64,000 nt of DNA from Paenibacillus xylanexedens (GTDB lineage: Bacteria; Bacillota; Bacilli; Paenibacillales; Paenibacillaceae): positions 124,001-188,000 of the forward strand of contig NZ_JAGIKV010000013.1 in assembly GCF_017874615.1 (NCBI RefSeq). The letters run 5' to 3'. The position numbers were made by a program, and so were the translations under genes. This document shows positions 8,709 through 17,552 of the stretch, in pieces. Each line of letters opens with the position of its first letter. Position 1 is the first letter of the stretch. The notes beneath the pieces were generated by a model that had not been told where the DNA came from, searched no databases, and was given only the letters and a program-made list of their open reading frames with translations.

Positions 8709-9302
8709 CTAGAACCGTCCTGTCGTTCTGTAGAGGTCCCACGCGTACACGGCCATCATCGTTTTGGCATCGCTAATCCGGTTCTCGTCCATAAGCGCAT
8801 AGGCTTCCTCCAGAGTTATTTCGGCAACTTCAAGGAATTCATCTTCGTCCAGCGCCATGTCTCCTGCTTCCAGCTCTTCAGCGATGTAAAGATGAATGAT
8901 CTCATCTGCGAACCCCGGTGACGTGTAGAACGAACGCAAATGACGCAGTGACTTGGCCACATATCCTGTCTCTTCTCGCAATTCACGTGCGGCAGCAACT
9001 TCCGGCTCTTCTCCCGGGTCCAGTTTCCCCGCAGGAATCTCAACCTCAGTGCGTCCCATTGCCTGACGATACTGATCCACAACAAGCATGCGATCCCCAT
9101 TCAAAGCGAGTACAGCTACCGCTCCAGGGTGCCGGATTATCTCACGTGTAGCCGTCTGGCCATTCGGTAGTTTAACGGTATCGACTTGAAGTGAAATCAC
9201 TTTACCCTCGAAGATTGGCTTGGTGGATACGGTCACTTCATCTAGTTTTGGATTGGCAGGTTGCGCCGCGTGGATGGATTGGGCAGATTGGTTTGGTTTC
9301 AT
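8709..9302 (-). CDS. nudF: ADP-ribose pyrophosphatase (Nudix hydrolase)
   Basis: Hydrolyses ADP-ribose to AMP and ribose 5-phosphate. It has 197 residues. The Nudix box runs from Gly92 (GKLDPGEEPEVAAARELREE, then TGY), with the metal-binding REXXEE in place. The family's N-terminal TVKLPNGQTATREIIRHPGAVAVLAL region is also present. The C-terminal DLYRTTGRF ends just before the endoQ start. The ribosome binding site is weak. Confidence 0.93.
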   Translation of the reverse strand: MKPNQSAQSIHAAQPANPKLDEVTVSTKPIFEGKVISLQVDTVKLPNGQTATREIIRHPGAVAVLALNGDRMLVVDQYRQAMGRTEVEIPAGKLDPGEEPEVAAARELREETGYVAKSLRHLRSFYTSPGFADEIIHLYIAEELEAGDMALDEDEFLEVAEITLEEAYALMDENRISDAKTMMAVYAWDLYRTTGRF

Positions 9303-9424
9303 TGGTTCTTCAACTCCATATCGTAGGATTATATATTCGGTTAATGTATATATCTCTGATTTTGGGCATATGGTGAGCGTATAGAACTCTCACAGCAAAT
9401 ATAAACGAATCAGGGGGACTTTCA

Positions 9425-9559
9425 ATGAATAGTTATATGACGCCTCAATCCTTACACGTGGTAGGACAAGCCCGGCAAGTACAGCTCATACTCAAACAAT
9501 GGTTACGCGAGTGGGGCCCTGATGCCAAGTTAATCGATCTGCTCGCTGGACGCAAATGA
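9425..9559 (+). CDS. mciZ: Probable mother-cell inhibitor of FtsZ, MciZ-like small protein
   Basis: A 44-residue ORF starting MNSYMTPQSLHVVGQARQ and ending in DLLAGRK. AGGGGGA lies five bases before the ATG. The VVGQARQVQLILKQW core resembles the VGKAWEIRAKLKEY part of B. subtilis MciZ, a 40-residue peptide that caps FtsZ filaments in the mother cell. It lies divergently next to nudF, where mciZ is found in B. subtilis. No strong sigma-E promoter could be fixed. The call is from pattern and position, so homology should be tested. Confidence 0.7.
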   Translation: MNSYMTPQSLHVVGQARQVQLILKQWLREWGPDAKLIDLLAGRK

Positions 9560-9636
9560 ATGGGTAATCGATCCATTGTTTCATTTTTGACCCAAAATTA
9601 ACGAGTCTTCTCCCTTGAAATATAACATGAATTCAC

Positions 9637-9674
9637 AAAAAGTCCGAATCCGTACAAACCGGGTTCGGACTTTT
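9637..9674. terminator. Bidirectional terminator between mciZ and the M20 peptidase
   Basis: AAAAGTCCGAATCC and GGGTTCGGACTTTT form a 13-14 bp stem with A and T runs on both sides, suited to stop transcription from both convergent genes. Confidence 0.85.
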
Positions 9675-9708
9675 GTCTAACAACATGTGAGGTAACATGT
9701 GCTCTATA

Positions 9709-10842
9709 TTATTTCTTATCAGCTGCCGTTTCCTGAATAATAGCCACGACCACCTGAGACAACTTCACAATGTCTTCCGCACGAATACGTTCTTTGGTTG
9801 TATGAATATCCTCATACCCTACCGCCAAGTTCACTGTCGGAAGGTCGAATCCGTTAAAGATATTGGCATCACTGCCACCACCGGAAGCAAACGTACTTGT
9901 CTCCAGCCCAATACTGCGGATGGCACGCTGTGCAAGTTGTACAACTTCATGTTCATCATGGAAACCAAATGCAGGATACAGGATCTCACTTCTGAATTCA
10001 GCTGTTGCACCGTATTTGCGACATGTCGTTTCCAACGCGTCACGCATCTGTGCAACCTGCAATTCAACTTTCTCCTGCACAATACTGCGAGCTTCCGCTT
10101 CAAGCTGTACAAAGTCACACACCACGTTGAGTGCTGATCCACCTTGGAATTTACCGATGTTCGCTGTCGTCTCATCATCAATTCTGCCCAGTGTCATCGC
10201 TGCAATCGCTTTGGCTGCTACCTGAATGGCGCTGATCCCGTCTTCCGGGTTCACACCCGCATGTGCGGACTTCCCATAGATGCTCATTTGAATTTCAGCT
10301 CTCGCTGGTGCAGCAACACAGATCGTGCCTACAGCTCCATTAGAATCCAGCGCATAACCGAACTCGGCATCGATATCCTTCGGATTCATCGCACGTGCGC
10401 CCACCAGGCCAGACTCTTCGCCGACCGTAATGACAAATTGAATTTTACCATGTGGAATCTTGTTTTCCTGGATCACACGAATCGCTTCGAACAATGCCGC
10501 AATCCCTGCTTTGTCATCTGCTCCCAGGATCGTTGTTCCATCACTGCGAATCCAGCCATCTTCACCCAGTTCAGGCTTGATTCCCTGTCCCGGCGTCACG
10601 GTGTCCATATGACATGTGAAAAAGATCGGTGCAACCCCTTCAGTTCCTTCAGCTTCCCAGGTAATGACGAGGTTTCCGGCGCCATGTCCGGTTTGCTCCA
10701 TGGTATCATCCTCATAGACATGAAGACCGAGATCTGCAAACTGTTCTTTTAACACCTTCGAGATGTTCTGTTCATTTTTCGTTTCACTATCAATCTGCAC
10801 CAGTTCCATGAACTGATCGATAACACGTTGTTGTTTAATCAT
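9709..10842 (-). CDS. M20/M25/M40 family metallopeptidase (peptidase T-like, YqjE family)
   Basis: Cytoplasmic di-zinc aminopeptidase-like enzyme of 377 residues. Metal and catalytic segments are FFTCHMDTVTPG, TILGADDKAGIAAL, VGEESGLVGA, YALDSNG and the late SGGGSDANIFN. A dimerization domain (KSAHAGVNPEDGISAIQVAAKAI) is inserted in the middle. The ATG at 10840-10842 (MIKQQRVIDQF) has GGAGG eight bases upstream and is preferred to one eleven codons earlier. B. subtilis yqjE is the probable counterpart; the substrate is unknown. Confidence 0.9.
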   Translation of the reverse strand: MIKQQRVIDQFMELVQIDSETKNEQNISKVLKEQFADLGLHVYEDDTMEQTGHGAGNLVITWEAEGTEGVAPIFFTCHMDTVTPGQGIKPELGEDGWIRSDGTTILGADDKAGIAALFEAIRVIQENKIPHGKIQFVITVGEESGLVGARAMNPKDIDAEFGYALDSNGAVGTICVAAPARAEIQMSIYGKSAHAGVNPEDGISAIQVAAKAIAAMTLGRIDDETTANIGKFQGGSALNVVCDFVQLEAEARSIVQEKVELQVAQMRDALETTCRKYGATAEFRSEILYPAFGFHDEHEVVQLAQRAIRSIGLETSTFASGGGSDANIFNGFDLPTVNLAVGYEDIHTTKERIRAEDIVKLSQVVVAIIQETAADKK

Positions 10843-10925
10843 AGGACTTTCCTCCCTCTCGTGGATACGGTACAATACAATTACTATGGCTTGTTTACTT
10901 TATGTTGAAAGGAGTTCTCTCATCA

Positions 10926-11027
10926 ATGCAAAAAAAGAAATGGTTCAAAATCATCATCTATCTCATGCTGATCGCCATGATTGGGTCCACCCTTTTCATA
11001 GCTCTCGAACCGTTGCTGTTCGGATAG
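10926..11027 (+). CDS. prli42: Stressosome-associated Prli42-like membrane micropeptide
   Basis: A 33-residue ORF: MQKKKWFKIIIYLMLIAM followed by GSTLFIALEPLLFG. It has a short basic N-terminus and one membrane helix, the layout of Prli42, which anchors the stressosome in Listeria. AAAGGAG lies about eleven bases before the ATG. It is divergent from the yqjE-like gene and a terminator follows. No other stressosome gene (rsbR, rsbS, rsbT) is in the window. The call rests on shape, residues and context and is moderately sure. Confidence 0.65.
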   Translation: MQKKKWFKIIIYLMLIAMIGSTLFIALEPLLFG

Positions 11028-11033
11028 CAACCT

Positions 11034-11078
11034 AAAGCCTTTCGACGAACTGTTTACAGACGTTGAAGGGCTTCTTTT
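11034..11078 (+). terminator. Terminator after prli42, reaching into the end of lipB
   Basis: AAGCCTTTCGACG pairs with CGTTGAAGGGCTT (two G-U pairs), followed by CTTTTTC. The hairpin overlaps the last codons of the convergent lipB. Confidence 0.6.
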
Positions 11079-11761
11079 TCGGTGACCCAATTAATCTCAT
11101 ATGGAAAAATACGATTAAAGTATGGAACAATCTCCTGCGCTACCTGTTCCACTGCATAGGACTTACCCGTTATATCCTCCAATGAGGTAACGCCATACTG
11201 CTCAATCCCACAAGGAACAATCCCCTGAAAACCAGCATGTTGAATGCCTGAGCTGATGTTAAATGCAAATCCGTGACTGGTCACGAAACCGCGGCGGTGT
11301 TTGCAACGATTAAACTTGATTCCGATCGCAGCAATCTTCATATCGCCAATCCACACACCCGTGTAACCCTCTTTGCGTCCGGCTTCGATGCCCTGGTCTG
11401 CGAGATAATCCATAAGCACCTGCTCAAGTTTCCGTAAATAGCCGTGTAAATCCAGGTCTTCATCCCGACCAAGAACCAATAAAGGGTAGCCTACCAACTG
11501 GCCCGGACCATGATAAGTAATATCACCGCCACGGTCAATTTGAAACAATGAGATTCCTTGCTCACGCAACTCTTCCGGACTGAGAAGCAGATGCTCCGGA
11601 TGATTTTGTGAGCCGATCGTATACGTTGGCGGGTGCTGTAAGAGCAGCATCTGCTCCGCTCCCTCGCCCTCGTCCAATCGCTGCACAATCGCTTTCTGGC
11701 GGTTCCAAGCCTCTTCATAATCAAGCATCGGTATGTATGCAACATCCAACGGCTTGCTCAT
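11054..11761 (-). CDS. lipB: Lipoyl(octanoyl) transferase LipB
   Basis: Moves octanoyl from acyl carrier protein to lipoyl domains, the first step of lipoate synthesis. It has 235 residues from the ATG at 11759-11761. The motif regions are RGGDITYHGPGQLVGYPLL, KIAAIGIKF, TSHGFAFNIS and IVPCGI; the Lys in KIAAIGIKF and the Cys in PCGI are the catalytic pair. A GTG four codons earlier is possible. It lies just downstream of the branched-chain dehydrogenase genes, whose E2 is a likely lipoylation target. Confidence 0.94.
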   Translation of the reverse strand: MSKPLDVAYIPMLDYEEAWNRQKAIVQRLDEGEGAEQMLLLQHPPTYTIGSQNHPEHLLLSPEELREQGISLFQIDRGGDITYHGPGQLVGYPLLVLGRDEDLDLHGYLRKLEQVLMDYLADQGIEAGRKEGYTGVWIGDMKIAAIGIKFNRCKHRRGFVTSHGFAFNISSGIQHAGFQGIVPCGIEQYGVTSLEDITGKSYAVEQVAQEIVPYFNRIFPYEINWVTEKEALQRL

Positions 11762-11822
11762 GATTCCCCACACCCTTCTGCTCCAGGTTCAATGTACAAT
11801 TGAGCACATGTCCATAAACAGC

Positions 11823-11858
11823 AGGAAAAGTGCACGGCCTCCGGCACATACACTTTCC
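11823..11858 (-). terminator. Possible terminator after the branched-chain E2 gene
   Basis: On the minus strand GGAAAGTG and CACTTTTCC form a stem containing an inner GCC/GGC pairing. The following T-run is poor. Confidence 0.4.
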
Positions 11859-11872
11859 CGTCAACTATTTAC

Positions 11873-13318
11873 TTAATACACCTTGCTCTCCATGGTATAT
11901 CCTTCAAGGTTTTCTTTGACACGTTGCAAGAAACGTCCGCTGATTACACCATCCAGGATTCGGTGATCCAGCGACAGACACAGGTTAGCCATCGAGCGAA
12001 CAGCGATCATATCATTAATAACCACTGGCTTCTTGACAATCGACTCAAATGTAAGAATTGCTGCCTGCGGGTAGTTAATGATTGGCTGGGACAGGATCGA
12101 ACCAAATGAACCTGTGTTGTTCACCGTGAACGTACCACCTTGCATATGGTCCAGCTTTAACGTACCTTCACGTGTTTTGCGAGCCAGTTCATCCACTTCA
12201 CGGGCCAGACCTGCAATATTTCGCTGATCAGCATGTTTGATTACGGGTGTAAGTACAGAATCTTCGGTTCCTACCGCCATGGACAAGTTAATGTCCCGTT
12301 TGACGATAATTTTGTCCACTGCCCATACCGAGTTCATGATTGGGTAGTCTTTAATCGCGTTAACGACTCCCTTCATCATGAAGGACAGATATGTCAGATT
12401 GATGCCTTCCTTACGCTTGAACTCATCCTTGAGTTTATTGCGCAGCATCACGAGATTTGTTACGTCCACTTCGATCATCGTCCATGCATGCGGGATTTCC
12501 GATACACTTTGACGCATATTCCGGGCAATGGCATTACGCACAGGGGTAACATCGATGAAATACTCCGATCTTCCCTGGCCGCCACCTTCCACTTCGATCT
12601 GGGGAATTTTCGGACTTTCGGTTAGATGAATGCCAGAATGCCTCACTGGAACACCTGCATCTCTTGCTGAGATCGCGTCTCTGGATGTTAAACCCATTTC
12701 TCCATTTCCACGATTCACTCCGCTGAATGGAGAAGCAGACGACAAGCCAGAAGGCGCATGCTGTAATGAAGCAGATGATGCTGGTGCAGACGATCCAGCC
12801 GCGTTACCTCCCTGTGCAACAAATGTCAGCACATCTTTACGGGTAATACGACCACCAGCCCCAGTGCCTTGGATGCTTTGCAAGTTCAAGCCATGCTCTG
12901 CTGCCAAGGATTGCACTGCCGGGGAATACCGATTACGCATCGGCTGGTTAGGATCATGTCCTGCTGTATTTGACGTGGCAAGAGGAGTGTGGCTCGCATG
13001 TTGCTGCACTTGCTCCTGTTGCTGCGATACTTGTGTTACTTGCTCAGCCGCTTCTTCGTCAGAAGCTGCGACCTGCATGCGGCAGATTGCTTCACCAACA
13101 GCAATCGTTGTGCCCTCTTCAACCAAAAGGTCACCCATAATTCCATCCACAGTGGATGGAATCTCGGCATTAACTTTATCAGTGATTACTTCACAGATCG
13201 GCTCGTACTGTTCCACACGGTCGCCCGGTTTTTTCAACCATTTGCCTATGGTAGCCGAGACCAGCGATTCCGCCAATTGCGGCATAATGACCTCGATCCA
13301 TTTCATACGTTCAGCCAT
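11873..13318 (-). CDS. bkdB: Dihydrolipoamide acyltransferase E2 of the branched-chain 2-oxoacid dehydrogenase complex
   Basis: Core subunit of the complex, 481 residues. The order is a lipoyl domain (1-80, lipoyl Lys48 in EVITDKVNAEIPS), a Gln/Ser/Ala-rich linker, a peripheral subunit-binding domain (RYSPAVQSLAAEHGLNLQSIQGTGAGGRITRKDV), a second flexible linker, and the catalytic domain ending in DHRILDGVISGRFLQRV, which carries the active-site His. The single lipoyl domain and the E1/E3 neighbours fit the Bkd complex better than pyruvate dehydrogenase. It lies 47 bases downstream of the E1-beta gene. The acyl-CoA products prime the branched fatty acids typical of this group. Confidence 0.92.
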   Translation of the reverse strand: MAERMKWIEVIMPQLAESLVSATIGKWLKKPGDRVEQYEPICEVITDKVNAEIPSTVDGIMGDLLVEEGTTIAVGEAICRMQVAASDEEAAEQVTQVSQQQEQVQQHASHTPLATSNTAGHDPNQPMRNRYSPAVQSLAAEHGLNLQSIQGTGAGGRITRKDVLTFVAQGGNAAGSSAPASSASLQHAPSGLSSASPFSGVNRGNGEMGLTSRDAISARDAGVPVRHSGIHLTESPKIPQIEVEGGGQGRSEYFIDVTPVRNAIARNMRQSVSEIPHAWTMIEVDVTNLVMLRNKLKDEFKRKEGINLTYLSFMMKGVVNAIKDYPIMNSVWAVDKIIVKRDINLSMAVGTEDSVLTPVIKHADQRNIAGLAREVDELARKTREGTLKLDHMQGGTFTVNNTGSFGSILSQPIINYPQAAILTFESIVKKPVVINDMIAVRSMANLCLSLDHRILDGVISGRFLQRVKENLEGYTMESKVY

Positions 13319-13365
13319 TTGATTATCACTCCAAACTTTACTTTTAAACGATACAAAAAACGAAA

Positions 13366-14352
13366 TTAAAACTCGGCAAGTGTACGCATTGCTGCTTTGG
13401 CTTTGTCCTTGCTCAGCATGTAGAATTTCTCCAATGTTGGGCTAATTGGCATGGCCGGCACATCAGGTCCGCAGAGACGCTGAATCGGTGCATCCAGTTC
13501 AAATAGACATTCCTCACTAATAATCGCGGCAACTTCGGCACCTACACCACCCGTTTTGTTATCTTCGTGTACGATCAACACTTTGCCTGTCAGACGAGCG
13601 GAAGCAATAATCGCTTCACGATCCAACGGTTGCAATGTGCGCAGATCCAGAACGTGTGCTGTAATGCCTTCTTCACGCTCCAGCTCCTCAGCAGCCTGCA
13701 TGACAAAATGCAGCGGCTGACTGTAACCGATCACCGTAATATCCGCACCCTCACGAAGTACGTTGGCTTTACCAATCGGAACGATGTAATCATCTTCAGG
13801 CACATCTTCCTTGATAAGTTTGTAGCATTTTTTATTTTCAAAAAAGAGTACCGGGTCCGGGTCGCGAATAGCGGCCTTGAGCAGTCCCTTAGCATCGTAT
13901 GCCGAGTAGGGAGCTATAATTTTCAGACCAGGTGTACCAAAGAAAATCGATTCCGGACATTGGGAGTGATATAACCCACCGAAGATCCCGCCACCAATCG
14001 GCGCACGGATAACAATCGGACAACTCCAGTCATTGTTGGAACGATAGCGGATCTTCGCCGCTTCACTAATGATCTGGTTGGTTGCCGGCAACATGAAGTC
14101 CGAATATTGCATCTCGGCAATCGGCTTCATGCCATACATCGCTGCACCAATGGCAACACCTGCAATAGCAGATTCAGACAAAGGTGTGTCCATCACTCGC
14201 ATTTCACCAAACTGATCTTGCAGCCCTTTAGTTGTGGTAAACACACCACCTTTGAGACCTACGTCTTCACCAAGGATAAAAACATTCTCATCCCGTTCCA
14301 TCTCTTCTTTCATTGCGAGACGGATTGCATCAATATATTCCATCACTGCCAT
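13366..14352 (-). CDS. bkdAB: Branched-chain 2-oxoacid dehydrogenase E1 beta subunit
   Basis: 328 residues with the transketolase central-region fold: FILGEDVGLKGGVFTTTKGL, RVMDTPLSESAIAGVAIGAA, EMQYSDFMLPATNQI and the C-terminal VLIVHEDNKTGGVGAEVAAII. It pairs with the alpha subunit to form the thiamine-diphosphate site; the Glu in TPLSESAIAG is the usual cofactor-activating residue. GGGGGA lies upstream of the ATG. It starts two bases after the alpha-subunit gene ends, so the two are surely co-translated. Confidence 0.93.
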   Translation of the reverse strand: MAVMEYIDAIRLAMKEEMERDENVFILGEDVGLKGGVFTTTKGLQDQFGEMRVMDTPLSESAIAGVAIGAAMYGMKPIAEMQYSDFMLPATNQIISEAAKIRYRSNNDWSCPIVIRAPIGGGIFGGLYHSQCPESIFFGTPGLKIIAPYSAYDAKGLLKAAIRDPDPVLFFENKKCYKLIKEDVPEDDYIVPIGKANVLREGADITVIGYSQPLHFVMQAAEELEREEGITAHVLDLRTLQPLDREAIIASARLTGKVLIVHEDNKTGGVGAEVAAIISEECLFELDAPIQRLCGPDVPAMPISPTLEKFYMLSKDKAKAAMRTLAEF

Positions 14353-14354
14353 AC

Positions 14355-15383
14355 TTACCGTCCCCCTTCTTCGCTGTCCGCATAAACGTGCGTCAGAGTG
14401 TCCTCAGGTTTAGGATATGGCGCGTTGTCTGCATATTCAGTTGCTTCTTTCATTTCCAGCGCAAGCTGGGAAGCCAGATCCGCATCCCGAGCTTCGTCCC
14501 AGATGCCACAATCGATCAAGTAGTTCTTCATGCGAGGAACGCCATCTTTCTTCCAGTTCTCCTCAACTTCCTCTTTGGTCCGGTAAGCCAGATCATTATC
14601 GGAGGTGGAGTGAGGTGACAACCGATACATCATCGCTTCAATCAATGTCGGGCCTTCCCCGGCTATGGCACGGCGACGCGCTTCCTTCACTGCAGCATAT
14701 ACTTCTAATGCATCGTTACCATCTACACGCAGTCCGGGGAACCCGTATCCTTGTGCTCGATCGGATATTTTGCCGCTCAACTGTTTGTGAATCGGTACCG
14801 AAATTGCATATTGATTGTTCTCACACATAATAATGACAGGCAATTTATGCACACCTGCAAAGTTGGCTCCCTCGTGGAAGTCACCCTGATTGCTTGATCC
14901 TTCGCCAAACGTAACAAAAGAAACAAATTCTTGCTTCTTCATTTTGGCAGCCAGTGCAAATCCAACAGCGTGCGGAACCTGTGTTGTAACCGGGCTGGAA
15001 CCCGTCACAATCCGCAGCTTTTTGTGACCGAAGTGACCGGGCATTTGCCGACCGCCACTATTCGGATCTTCCGCCTTCGCAAAAGCAGACAACATCAACT
15101 CACGCGGAGTCATGCCTACCGCCAGTACAAAACCGTAATCGCGGTAATAAGGTAAATAATAATCGTGATCCCGATCCAGACCAAAAGCAGCGCCTACTTG
15201 CGCAGCTTCCTGTCCTACACCGGATACGTGAAAGTTAATTTTGCCAGCCCGTTGCAAGAGCAAGCAACGCTCGTCAAACTTGCGCGCGAGCAGCATGTAT
15301 TTGTACATATCCAATACTTCACCATCGCTAAGTCCCAGCTGTTGATGCCGGTGGACCGCGTCTGCAGTACCTTGTGAACTCAT
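14355..15383 (-). CDS. bkdAA: Branched-chain 2-oxoacid dehydrogenase E1 alpha subunit
   Basis: 342 residues, thiamine-diphosphate dependent decarboxylase subunit. The cofactor motif GEGSSNQGDFHEGANFAGVHKLPVI..NNQ is plain, as are YYRDYGFVLAVGMTP and the regulatory-loop region MYRLSPHSTSDNDLAYRT. The HSTSDD-like loop matches branched-chain E1 alpha. AAGGAGG precedes the ATG. A TATAAT-like element in the 139-base gap before it could give a secondary promoter, but lpd is otherwise likely the first gene. Confidence 0.93.
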   Translation of the reverse strand: MSSQGTADAVHRHQQLGLSDGEVLDMYKYMLLARKFDERCLLLQRAGKINFHVSGVGQEAAQVGAAFGLDRDHDYYLPYYRDYGFVLAVGMTPRELMLSAFAKAEDPNSGGRQMPGHFGHKKLRIVTGSSPVTTQVPHAVGFALAAKMKKQEFVSFVTFGEGSSNQGDFHEGANFAGVHKLPVIIMCENNQYAISVPIHKQLSGKISDRAQGYGFPGLRVDGNDALEVYAAVKEARRRAIAGEGPTLIEAMMYRLSPHSTSDNDLAYRTKEEVEENWKKDGVPRMKNYLIDCGIWDEARDADLASQLALEMKEATEYADNAPYPKPEDTLTHVYADSEEGGR

Positions 15384-15522
15384 ATGAGGTACCTCCTTTT
15401 AATCAGAGCCTGTGCCATACTTACTACCCGATCTTATAACCTGGTACTAAGACTTGGCTTAACCTTATTATAATCCCTTTTACCCAAAAAAGGAAAGGAC
15501 CTTTCTCATAAGCTTGTTTGAC

Positions 15523-16947
15523 TTACATTCCAATGGCCTTTCCATCGACCGCCAACATGGCTTCACCCATAATTTCCGACAGAGAAGGGTGCGGATGAAT
15601 GGTTTGTCCGACTTCCCAAGGTGTGGCATCCAGCATCTGAGCCAGAGAAGCCTCAGCGATTAATTCCGTCACATGGGTGCCAATCATATGTACCCCCAAT
15701 ATATCATTCGTCTTGGCATCTGCGATCACCTTCACGAATCCATCCCGACTTCCGTGAATGAGCGATTTGCCAATGGCCGAAAATGGGAACTTGCCTGTTT
15801 TAAGTTCATAGCCACGTTCTTTGGCTTCTCGCTCGGTGAATCCGATGCTTGCTGCTTCCGGACGTGTATACACACAGCGCGGGATACGGTGGGATTCTAC
15901 GGCATGTACCGTTTCGCCCGCCAGATGATCGACAGCGAGAATGCCTTCATGACTTGCGGCATGTGCAAGCTGTAAACCGCCGATGCAGTCACCAATGGCG
16001 TAGATGTGACCTTCGCCGGTCTGTAACTGTTTGTTCACAGCGATGAATCCACGCTCCAGTTTGATATCTGTATTTTCGAGTCCGATATTTTCGACATTAG
16101 CCTGACGTCCAACCGACACGAGCATTTTCTCCGCTCTCAGCGTTTCCTGCTTATCTTCACCAAGCTGCACATCAATCTGGATGCCCTCTTGATCCGTGTT
16201 ATATGTTTCGGTTAGAACGGTGGCACCTGTCAGGAAACGGACACCTCGTTTGCCGAGCAATCGCTGCATTTCTCTGGCAACATCCTCATCCTCGGCAGGC
16301 AACACGTGAGCAGCTGCTTCTACTACTGTGATGTCTACGCCAAAGTCATTCAGCATGGATGCCCACTCCAATCCAATCACACCCCCACCGACAATGATGA
16401 GTGATGCAGGAAGTTCATCCATACGCAGTGCTTCGTCGCTGCTCATTATGAATTTGCCGTCCGGTTCCAGGCCCGGCAACACACGTGGACGCGAACCAGT
16501 GGCAATGATGAGATTGGTTGGAACTACCGTATCCATCTCTCCATCTTCAAACTCCACAGCGACTGCTCCGCTCTGCGGTGAGAAAATGGATGGTCCGATG
16601 ACGCGACCTTTCGCGTGTACAACCTGAATTTTATTTTTTTTCATCAAATATTGAACGCCCTGATGGAGCTGTTCGACAATTGCATCCTTGCGCGCCTGTA
16701 CTTTGGGAAATACAAGTGTAGCTCCAGCTGTCTCGATACCATACGTCTCGCTCTCCTGGATTTCGGCGTATACTTCCGCGCTTTTCAGCAAAGCCTTACT
16801 CGGAATACAACCACGATGCAGACAGGTTCCACCAAGCTTGTCTTTCTCAATAATAACGACCTGTTTTCCCAGCTGTGCAGCCCGGATCGCGGCTACATAT
16901 CCACCGGTTCCTCCTCCAAGAATTGCAACATCACATGTAATTGGCAT
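15523..16947 (-). CDS. lpdA: Dihydrolipoyl dehydrogenase E3 (Bkd complex)
   Basis: FAD disulfide oxidoreductase of 474 residues that reoxidizes lipoyl groups with NAD+. It has the FAD GxGxxG region (AILGGGTGGYVAAIRAAQLG), the redox pair in GGTCLHRGCIPSKALL, a NAD-binding IIVGGGVIGLEWASML, the second FAD segment IYAIGDCIGGLQLAHAASHEG, and the C-terminal HPHPSLSEIMGEA with the His-Glu dyad. GAGGAG precedes the ATG. First gene of the lpd-bkdAA-bkdAB-bkdB set. The leucine dehydrogenase, butyrate kinase and BkdR genes that flank it in B. subtilis are missing. Confidence 0.94.
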   Translation of the reverse strand: MPITCDVAILGGGTGGYVAAIRAAQLGKQVVIIEKDKLGGTCLHRGCIPSKALLKSAEVYAEIQESETYGIETAGATLVFPKVQARKDAIVEQLHQGVQYLMKKNKIQVVHAKGRVIGPSIFSPQSGAVAVEFEDGEMDTVVPTNLIIATGSRPRVLPGLEPDGKFIMSSDEALRMDELPASLIIVGGGVIGLEWASMLNDFGVDITVVEAAAHVLPAEDEDVAREMQRLLGKRGVRFLTGATVLTETYNTDQEGIQIDVQLGEDKQETLRAEKMLVSVGRQANVENIGLENTDIKLERGFIAVNKQLQTGEGHIYAIGDCIGGLQLAHAASHEGILAVDHLAGETVHAVESHRIPRCVYTRPEAASIGFTEREAKERGYELKTGKFPFSAIGKSLIHGSRDGFVKVIADAKTNDILGVHMIGTHVTELIAEASLAQMLDATPWEVGQTIHPHPSLSEIMGEAMLAVDGKAIGM

Positions 16948-17177
16948 CTCTCATGCTCTCCTCTATGAATCAAATTTCAATATAATTTATGATGGCTTAA
17001 ATCATGGTTTGGCTTATACCCTCTATATGCCATTGTACTCTCCTTGAGCGGTCAACTCAAAGTTTGAAGCAATCACACATGGACAGCCTATGCATTCCAA
17101 GCTATGATGGAATCAGGTATGATCTGTAAGCGTAACCTTTATTTAATGTCGACTTTGGCAGAAAGGGTATAATGCTC

Positions 17178-17489
17178 ATGAATACAAGATTGGTCTTTAC
17201 GCGATTTTTGGCAATTGTTGTCCTGGTCATCCCCGGGTTAATGGCAATGAAGGGTTTTCTGATGATGAAAGATGCCCTGTTCCTATATTATGCCGAGCAC
17301 GGTAACGAACTGATTTCACCAGGATTCCAGTGGCTTTCCTTTGGCGGTGGACTTGTCCTTTTTGCCGCAGGTATGAGTTTTCTGGGAGGCTGGATCCTGT
17401 TCCGTGACCGCAAGCGTAATTATGTAGGTCCCCGTTTCCGGTCCAAAAGTGTACCCGAAAAAGCAGAGACGCCCGGAAGGACTCCATGA
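17178..17489 (+). CDS. DUF2627 family membrane protein (YqzF-like)
   Basis: 103 residues with two membrane helices (FLAIVVLVIPGLMAMKGFLMM and GGGLVLFAAGMSFLGGWILF) and a basic tail. AAAGGG lies ten bases before the ATG at 17178; an ATG two codons earlier is also possible. B. subtilis yqzF, of the same family, lies beside the bkd locus, and here the gene is divergent from lpdA. Function unknown. Confidence 0.8.
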   Translation: MNTRLVFTRFLAIVVLVIPGLMAMKGFLMMKDALFLYYAEHGNELISPGFQWLSFGGGLVLFAAGMSFLGGWILFRDRKRNYVGPRFRSKSVPEKAETPGRTP

Positions 17490-17502
17490 GTCCGGGCTTT
17501 TT
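17471..17502 (+). terminator. Terminator overlapping the end of the DUF2627 gene
   Basis: GCCCGGA and TCCGGGC form the stem, followed by TTTTTGTG. The left arm lies inside the last codons. Confidence 0.8.
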
Positions 17503-17552
17503 GTGTGTTCATACAACACACCGCCTACTTTACATAGACAGGATGGATCATC

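Noticed and set aside
12630..13322. Plus-strand ORF of 230 codons opposite bkdB
   Set aside because: A shadow of the E2 linker and lipoyl domain; the real gene has clear domains and a ribosome binding site.
16948..17171. Sigma-L (-12/-24) promoter before lpd
   Set aside because: TGGCAT and a GGGTA lie near the right spacing, but the essential GC of the -12 element is missing.
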